From assembly GCA_029263315.1 (NCBI GenBank), contig JAJCXR010000004.1, forward strand, positions 186,001 through 250,000: DNA of 64,000 bases, read 5' to 3'. The translations under genes were made by a program, and so were the position numbers. This stretch comes from Acidobacteriota bacterium. GTDB lineage: Bacteria > Acidobacteriota > Thermoanaerobaculia > Multivoradales > J023. A model generated the notes under the pieces. It saw nothing but the letters and a program-made list of their open reading frames with translations, was not told where the DNA came from and ran no database searches. Shown piece by piece: positions 58,452 to 64,000 of the stretch. The stretch's first letter is position 1; each line of letters starts with the position of its first letter.

Positions 58452-60565
58452 CCAGGGTTTCTCCCAAGGCGATGGCGCGTGGTCTGCTTCTGCTCTGCGC
58501 TGCCTGGTGCTTCGCTCCGGCTGAGGTTGCTGCGGAGGATGCCAAGACGCTCCTTCCCCTCGACCGTTTCCTGACCAAGCCGCAGGTACGGGAAGTGACC
58601 CTTGCCCCCGACGCCAGCCGGATCGCCTACCTTCTGCGCGAGCCCCACGGGGCTAGCGTCTGGTTGCTCGATCTTCGATCCGGGGCGGACGGAACGGCAG
58701 GCCAGCGCTTTGCCTCCCGCCTGGTGGAGAGCTTGCACTGGTCAACGGATAGCAGTGGTCTCTTCATCGAGACCAAGGACCGCCTGGCTTGGCTGCCGGT
58801 GGCGGACGGGCGACCCCGCTGGGTTTACCAGCTCGCTGGCGAGCTCGAGGATATCGTCCTCGGTGTGGATCCCCTCTCGCCGCACCACATGCTGGTGGCC
58901 CAGAAGGTGGCGCCCCGGCAACATAGGCTGCTGCGCATCGATCCGCAGTCCGGGGTGGAGGTGCTGCTGGAGAGCGAGCAGCCGATCCGCCGATTCCTGC
59001 TCGATCGCTCGTCGACGGCACAACGGGGTGGGGTGCGATATCTGCGCCAAGCGGTCGACGGCGAGTTGGTGATCTGGCGCCTGGGGGAAGCCGGTGAGCC
59101 GTCGACCCGTCGGCAGGTGCTGCGTTGTCAAAGCCTCGATCCCTGTGTGCCCGTCGCCTATGCCGAGCTGGCACCCACGGCTGACGTCACGGCCGACATG
59201 GCGTCCAACACCAGGCGTGAGCGCCTGTGGGTACGGGGTACATCTGGGGAAGACTTGACCTGTCTCTACGCGATCGACGTATCCATTCCGGTCTCCGGTG
59301 GAGAGCTGACGATCGGACCGACGAAGCGACTGCATGGCGATCCCCAGGCCATAGCCGATCTCGACGACGTCGTTCTCGAACGACGTACCGGACGCCCCTT
59401 GCTGGCGATCTACGATTCGGATCGGCGGCGCCTATTCGGCCTCGATGCTCAGAGTGAGCTCAGCATGTCCCGGTTGCGCCAACGCCTTCCGGAGGCCCGC
59501 TGGAGCGTCGAAACATCGAGCGCCGGGATCGTCTGGTTGGTCGAGGAGGCGGGGCCCCGGCTGGCCCATCCACGGCACCATCTCTACGATCTGAACAGCA
59601 ACACACTGCGGCCGATTCTCCAACGGGAGCGGAGCGGGGTAGAGGTCTTGCCCGAAGCGACCTTGGTGGAGCCGCAGAACATCACCTGGTCCGCCAGCGA
59701 AGGGCTCGACGTCCACGGCCTGCTGTGGTTGCCCAAGGGAGTCGATGTGCGGACCGCCCCGGTGGTGGTGCGCATGCACGGTGGGCCGTGGAACCACGTG
59801 CGTCGACAGTGGTCCGTAGTTAGCCAGTTCCTGGCCCATCGTGGCTATGTCGTCTTTGAGCCCAATTTTCGCAGCTCCACCGGCTTTGGCCGAGCCTACA
59901 TCAAAGCCGCGCAGGGTGACTTTGGCGATGGCCGAGTGCAGCAGGACATGCTCGACGGGCTCGATCATCTACATCGGCAAGGCATCGGTGATGCCGAACG
60001 GGTGGCGATCATCGGCCATTCCTTCGGCGGCTTCTCGACCCTCGGTGCCCTGGCCTTCACGCCACGGCGCTTCGTCGCCGGTGTGGCCTCGGCGCCGCCG
60101 ATCGACCTGGTGCGGGCCCTGCTGGATTTGCCAGACGACCATCGTTTGCCCAATGGTTTGATGCAGAAAGAAGTTATCTTGCCTTTGGTCGGTGACCTCG
60201 AGGATCCACAAGTGGTCGCTGCCCTGCGGCGCAAATCGCCGGAGGCCCACCTAGCGAATACCGAACGCCCCCTATTGATCTTTGCCGGCGGGGCCGATAC
60301 AAAGGTCGATATCGTCGACGTCAAACACTATGCCGCTGCCCTCGACCAACTCGGTAAGGACGTCAGCCTGATCGTCGACGACGAGCAGGGACACAGCTTC
60401 GAGCACGAAGTGTCGATCGGTGCCTATCTCTATCTGCTCGAACGTTTCTTGGGCCACCACTTGGGTGGCTCGATCGGGGTCGTTGAAGATCCGCGCATCA
60501 CGGCCTATCTCGACACCAGGGTTTTACTGCTGGGTGCGAGCTTGCAGGCCAGCCTAAGGCCCTGA
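58448..60565 (+). CDS. Exported S9 prolyl-oligopeptidase-family peptidase
   Basis: 705 residues from ATG 58448, which overlaps the permease stop (ATGA). Signal peptide (GLLLLCAAWCFAPAEVAA). A propeller domain (about 35-420) precedes the alpha/beta hydrolase domain with the complete triad: S525 in GHSFGG, D617 in GGADTKVD and H649 in EQGHSFEHE; the oxyanion block VVRMHGGPWNHVRRQW is also present. Members cut short peptides, often after Pro or Ala. It should act in the periplasm or at the surface. Coupled translation with the permease suggests a peptide substrate that the transporter and peptidase both deal with; that is inference. Confidence 0.9.
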   Translation: MTRVSPKAMARGLLLLCAAWCFAPAEVAAEDAKTLLPLDRFLTKPQVREVTLAPDASRIAYLLREPHGASVWLLDLRSGADGTAGQRFASRLVESLHWSTDSSGLFIETKDRLAWLPVADGRPRWVYQLAGELEDIVLGVDPLSPHHMLVAQKVAPRQHRLLRIDPQSGVEVLLESEQPIRRFLLDRSSTAQRGGVRYLRQAVDGELVIWRLGEAGEPSTRRQVLRCQSLDPCVPVAYAELAPTADVTADMASNTRRERLWVRGTSGEDLTCLYAIDVSIPVSGGELTIGPTKRLHGDPQAIADLDDVVLERRTGRPLLAIYDSDRRRLFGLDAQSELSMSRLRQRLPEARWSVETSSAGIVWLVEEAGPRLAHPRHHLYDLNSNTLRPILQRERSGVEVLPEATLVEPQNITWSASEGLDVHGLLWLPKGVDVRTAPVVVRMHGGPWNHVRRQWSVVSQFLAHRGYVVFEPNFRSSTGFGRAYIKAAQGDFGDGRVQQDMLDGLDHLHRQGIGDAERVAIIGHSFGGFSTLGALAFTPRRFVAGVASAPPIDLVRALLDLPDDHRLPNGLMQKEVILPLVGDLEDPQVVAALRRKSPEAHLANTERPLLIFAGGADTKVDIVDVKHYAAALDQLGKDVSLIVDDEQGHSFEHEVSIGAYLYLLERFLGHHLGGSIGVVEDPRITAYLDTRVLLLGASLQASLRP

Positions 60566-61195
60566 TTTTCGGGCTCTGAGTTTTGAGGTAAAAGTCGTGG
60601 GATCTTCCGCCTCGGTCATTCCACTTGGCGACTTCCATCCAAGAATGCGAGCGCCCTCGCCAGCCCTTCGATTTGAGCCTTGGGGTTAGCACTTGTCCAA
60701 ATCCACTGGCTGAATTCGTCGAGTCATTCCATCGAATCTTTGCGTCATCATCGCACTGTGGATCGAGATTCGGGCCATGCGGCGCCGATCCTCAACCCGC
60801 GCTGACGCGACGCGATAGCCAAACTTTCCGCCTCGAGCCGATGTATTGAGGCACGATCTATTGCATGGATCGTTTTGCGGCGCTGTCCGTCTGATCCCGG
60901 TGTGTCATCACTTTGCCATCTCGAGCTGGCCTATCGTCCCTCGACACCTCCACCGATCCGCCTTGCCGCTGTCGGCGCCTCCGAAATTATTTTCAAAGCC
61001 GTGACTGATCTGACAGGGCATCTACGCTTACCCAATGGTGGATCATCAACTCGAGTAGGGCTCGATATGCGGCGAGCCAACAGGGCAAGCTGACAACTGG
61101 AGGCTGAAAACTTCAGGTTCTCCTTACCGTAGTGTTTTGATGAGAGCGTTTTTGATATCGCAGGTCTGCAATAAATCGAAAGGCCTTGGGGCTCA
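60566..61195. other. Intergenic region before the second bactofilin-like gene
   Basis: 630 bases without a supported gene; ORFs here are short and without ribosome-binding sites or domains. GC content appears lower in the second half, with a TTATTTTCAAAG stretch near 60988. It should carry the promoter of the downstream gene, but no pair of boxes is convincing. No terminator was recognised after the peptidase gene. Confidence 0.4.
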
Positions 61196-64000
61196 ATGTC
61201 GATGCCAAAAGCTCACTTTTTGATCATCCCTTGGATCACTTTTCTGATCAGCCGAGGATCCTTCTATCCTCGGCTCCTGGGCTTGGGGCTGGCTCTGTCG
61301 GCGGCCCTCGTGGTGGCGGCTCCGGTCGGCGCCCAGCTGATTCCCGATACTTCTCTCCACACCCTGATCGCCGAAAAGGACGTCAAGATCGATGCCGACT
61401 CCCGGGTCATGGGGGCCGGCAAGAACATCAAGCTCGAAGAGGACAGCCGGCTCGACGGTCGAGCCTTCGCCCACGACAAGGTGGAGATCAAGAAAAACGT
61501 CCACGTGGTGGGTAGTCCCACGGACCCGCCGCCGGAGTTACAGAAACCTTTTATTCTCCTCGACCCCACGTCCGATGTCTATCGCTTGTTCGTCGGACTG
61601 GCCGGGGACGAGATCAAGATCGACAAAGATTCGGTGGTGACGGGCGACATCCACTCCAACGACAAGATCGATGTGAAAAAGGACGCCCTGGTGGATGGCA
61701 ACGCTTCGGCGGTGGGGGAGATCAAGGGCGATGGCGAGATCACCGGCAGCAGCAACGACAACGCCGCGCCCCAGGTATTGCCCTACTGGCCGTCGGTGTC
61801 GAGCCTGCAAGGGCTGGCGGACCGGGTCTTCGAGGACGACATCACCTTCAGCGACGAGATCGTCGACGATGTGGTTTTTGTCTTTGGCAAGGTGGAGATT
61901 GAGGGCTCCCTGCGAGGTGGCGGCACGATCATCGCCATGGACGAGATCCGCTTCAAAGGTGCCCCCGGGCCCGCCGATCCCGCAGCCCGGCTGTCGTTGA
62001 TTTCCTACGACGACATCAAGCTGGACAAGGATTGGACCTTCCGCGGCTCCCTGCGGGCCGGCAAAGACATCAAGCTAGAGCAGCGCAATGGGGTGCTCGG
62101 CATCGCCATCGCCGACCACAAGCTCGATATCAAGAAGGAAGCGCAGCTCACCTTGGAGTGGGTTGCGAGCGCCGACGTCACGCCGCCTCGCTTCACCGTG
62201 ACTTCGCCGGGGGAGACGCCGGTTCCGGGTCTGCGGACGCCGGAAATCGAGCTCGAGTACTCCGACGATGACTCCGGGGTCCGGTTGTCGAGCCTCGAAG
62301 TAAAGCTCGACGGTGTGCCGTTGGCCGGTTGCGTCGTCGATCCCGAGGTCGCCAGCTGCACACCGCCGCCCCTGGCGGAAGGACCGCATCGGGTGGAGGC
62401 GAGCCTGTCCGACCTGGCGGGCAACCGGACGACGGCCGCCCTCGATTTTCTGGTGCTGCTGGTGGAATCCGACACCGAGCCTCCGGAGCTCATCTTTCGA
62501 TCGCCGGTGGTGGGTCCGGTGGTCGAGGGTCTTGTCCCGGACCTGCGGCTGGAGCTCTTCGATGCCCTTTCGGGGGTCGACGGTGCGTCCCTGGAGCTGA
62601 CCCGCAACGGGGTCGATGTGCTCGCATTTTGTGTCATCGGACCCACCTCCGTGGTCTGTCCGATGTCCGGCCTCGACCTCGGTTCTCACCTGCTCGCCGC
62701 CACGGTGGCCGATGTGGTCGGCAACGTCGCCACCGCCACGGTGGCATTCGAAGTGGTGGCCGAAAGCGGACCCCCGGCCCTGGAGATTTTGACCCCCACC
62801 GTCGCCGTGGTGGTGGGGGAGAGCGCCCCCGAGGTCCGGGTGAGCTACTCCGACACCGGCTCAGGGGTCGATCCGTCGACCTTGCGGGCCGTCCTCGACG
62901 GCTCGACACTGAGCTGCTCCACGACGCCGTCGGAGGCTATCTGCACCTCGCCGACCCTGGAGCCCGGGGGCCATGGTCTGAGCGTCGAGGTGGCCGATCT
63001 GCGGGGCAACCTCAGCCGCCGTGTCTTGAATTTCAGCATCGACCTGCGCCTGGACCTTGCCATCACCTCACCGAGCTCGGGGATTCTCACCCGGCGGCCC
63101 AGCATCGATGTGGCGGGCACCGTCTCCCGGGAAGCCGAGACGGTGGAGGTGGCAGGGCTCTCGGTGCCCGTCGTCGCCGGCACCTTCGAGATCCCGGACG
63201 TGCCCCTCGCCGAAGGCGGCAATACGCTGGCCGTCGTCGCCCGCAGCGCCGGTGGCGGCTTGGGCATGGCGGTGCTCCAAGTGGCGCGGGACAGCGAGCC
63301 GCCGCGACCGGTGGTGCGCACGCCGGTGGAGGGTTTTGTCAGCACCGAAGCGACGGTCACCGTGGCCGGGGAGGTGGTCGATCCGGCGTTGTCGAGCCTC
63401 GTCGCCTCCCCCATGAGCATCGAGGTGGCTGGCCAACCGGCCACCCTGCAGGGGCGGACCTTCCTCGCCGAAGGGGTGTTGTTGGCGCCGGGCGAAAATC
63501 GGTTGACAGTGGAGGCGATCGACGGTGCCGGCAATGTTGGAGCGAGCGTGGTGACAATGTTCTTTCAGCCCGCCGTCGGCAGTCGTATCGAAAAAGTGCT
63601 CGGGGACGGCCAGCGGGCCGCCGCCGGAACCTCGTTGGCCCAGCCGTTGGTGGTGCGCTTGGTCGATACGGCGGGCGCTCCCTTGGCTGGGCGGCCGGTG
63701 ACCTTCACCGTCCGACGGGGCGATGGCCAAGTCAACGACGGTATCGATGGGGGCCGTCGTTTGTCGGTGACCAGCGACGAGCACGGTTTGGCCCAGGCCC
63801 ATTTCACCCTCGGGGGCCGTGCCGGGGTCGGCAACCATGAGGTCGTCGCAACGGCCACCGGGTTGGCCGGCGCAGCCGTCTTCTGTGCCTCGGCGGAGGC
63901 CGGCTCACCGCGTCAGATCGTCCGCATCGTCGGCGACGATCAGACCGGCGGCACCCGACGCTGGGCGGCCGGGGAGATCTATCCCAAACCCCTTCTCAGC
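61196..64000 (+). CDS. Exported bactofilin-like beta-solenoid protein with Ig-like and Big_1-like domains (3' end outside window)
   Basis: The frame from ATG 61196 (or ATG 61202) is open for 935 codons to the last base of the window; read by hand, it has no stop. N-terminal signal region (LLGLGLALSAALVVAAPVGA), then beta-solenoid repeats (about 45-330: VKIDADSRVMGAGKNIKLEEDS, IKIDKDSVVTGDIHSNDKIDVKKDA) homologous to the 53542 gene. Three Ig-like repeats with two Cys each follow (about 330-600), each ending in D-L/V-x-x-N. Further beta-sandwich repeats of the glucodextranase-like kind extend to about 800, and a Big_1/invasin-like domain is visible at about 800-905. It is a long surface protein. 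Confidence 0.78.
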   Translation, partial: MSMPKAHFLIIPWITFLISRGSFYPRLLGLGLALSAALVVAAPVGAQLIPDTSLHTLIAEKDVKIDADSRVMGAGKNIKLEEDSRLDGRAFAHDKVEIKKNVHVVGSPTDPPPELQKPFILLDPTSDVYRLFVGLAGDEIKIDKDSVVTGDIHSNDKIDVKKDALVDGNASAVGEIKGDGEITGSSNDNAAPQVLPYWPSVSSLQGLADRVFEDDITFSDEIVDDVVFVFGKVEIEGSLRGGGTIIAMDEIRFKGAPGPADPAARLSLISYDDIKLDKDWTFRGSLRAGKDIKLEQRNGVLGIAIADHKLDIKKEAQLTLEWVASADVTPPRFTVTSPGETPVPGLRTPEIELEYSDDDSGVRLSSLEVKLDGVPLAGCVVDPEVASCTPPPLAEGPHRVEASLSDLAGNRTTAALDFLVLLVESDTEPPELIFRSPVVGPVVEGLVPDLRLELFDALSGVDGASLELTRNGVDVLAFCVIGPTSVVCPMSGLDLGSHLLAATVADVVGNVATATVAFEVVAESGPPALEILTPTVAVVVGESAPEVRVSYSDTGSGVDPSTLRAVLDGSTLSCSTTPSEAICTSPTLEPGGHGLSVEVADLRGNLSRRVLNFSIDLRLDLAITSPSSGILTRRPSIDVAGTVSREAETVEVAGLSVPVVAGTFEIPDVPLAEGGNTLAVVARSAGGGLGMAVLQVARDSEPPRPVVRTPVEGFVSTEATVTVAGEVVDPALSSLVASPMSIEVAGQPATLQGRTFLAEGVLLAPGENRLTVEAIDGAGNVGASVVTMFFQPAVGSRIEKVLGDGQRAAAGTSLAQPLVVRLVDTAGAPLAGRPVTFTVRRGDGQVNDGIDGGRRLSVTSDEHGLAQAHFTLGGRAGVGNHEVVATATGLAGAAVFCASAEAGSPRQIVRIVGDDQTGGTRRWAAGEIYPKPLLS

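Noticed and set aside
60566-61195. Additional gene or non-coding RNA in the 630-base spacer
   Set aside because: ORFs are short and featureless, and I found no tRNA-like TTCRA arm, terminator or strong promoter to support an RNA.
62329-63840. Rightward ORF of 503 codons near the window end
   Set aside because: Frame-shifted shadow of the long bactofilin-like gene that starts at 61196; its sequence is Arg/Gly-rich without domains.

Overview
The window is high-GC DNA of about 64 kb from a Gram-negative bacterium. Supporting signs are a lipobox lipoprotein, type IV pilin-like genes and many long secreted multidomain proteins. Four unrelated exported proteins end in a tag of the form DGFESGD...W. 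That tag, the ECF sigma/CHAT-TPR locus, the GWNLVS-type repeats and the C25 and S8 peptidases fit an Acidobacteriota-like lineage (Thermoanaerobaculia is my best guess). I see no rRNA, tRNA, phage, IS element or CRISPR array.

Layout. 0-8 kb: 3' part of a gingipain-like C25 peptidase, then cardiolipin synthase, beta carbonic anhydrase, NhaA and a PhzF-family protein, all on +. 8-19 kb: a truncated globin, an FG-GAP secreted protein and an aminotransferase on -; an S8 protease, an AraC-type membrane regulator, a TlpA-like thioredoxin and three overlapping pilin-like genes on +; then a PIN/Phd-type toxin-antitoxin pair on -. 19-31 kb: DUF2007 protein and GT2 on -, gamma carbonic anhydrase and aspS on +, a small unknown protein, and a sigma / zinc-finger anti-sigma / CHAT-TPR lipoprotein operon on -, then a CorC/HlyC protein. 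31-39 kb: a RimK-like ligase fused to an RCK_C-like domain, a PQQ-like propeller fused to an esterase-like domain that lacks its catalytic triad, two FESG-tagged exported proteins, a frameshifted VapB-like remnant, a 5'-truncated radical SAM gene and a PRC-barrel protein. 39-53 kb: four genes on - for very large surface or secreted proteins, including an RHS protein with a PD-(D/E)XK-like C-terminal toxin domain. 53-64 kb, +: two paralogous exported bactofilin-like beta-solenoid proteins (the second runs off the window) flank a tightly packed operon of a YtrA-type GntR regulator, ABC ATPase, unusual permease and S9 peptidase. This operon has a 16-bp perfect palindrome over its promoter.

Best candidates for something undescribed: the exported bactofilin-like family around the ABC/S9 operon; the DGFESGD tag; the sigma/anti-sigma/CHAT lipoprotein operon; the propeller-pseudoesterase fusion; and the RHS nuclease toxin without an adjacent immunity gene. 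Short tandem duplications (12-15 bp units, 3-6 copies, a different sequence at each place) also recur inside and between genes.
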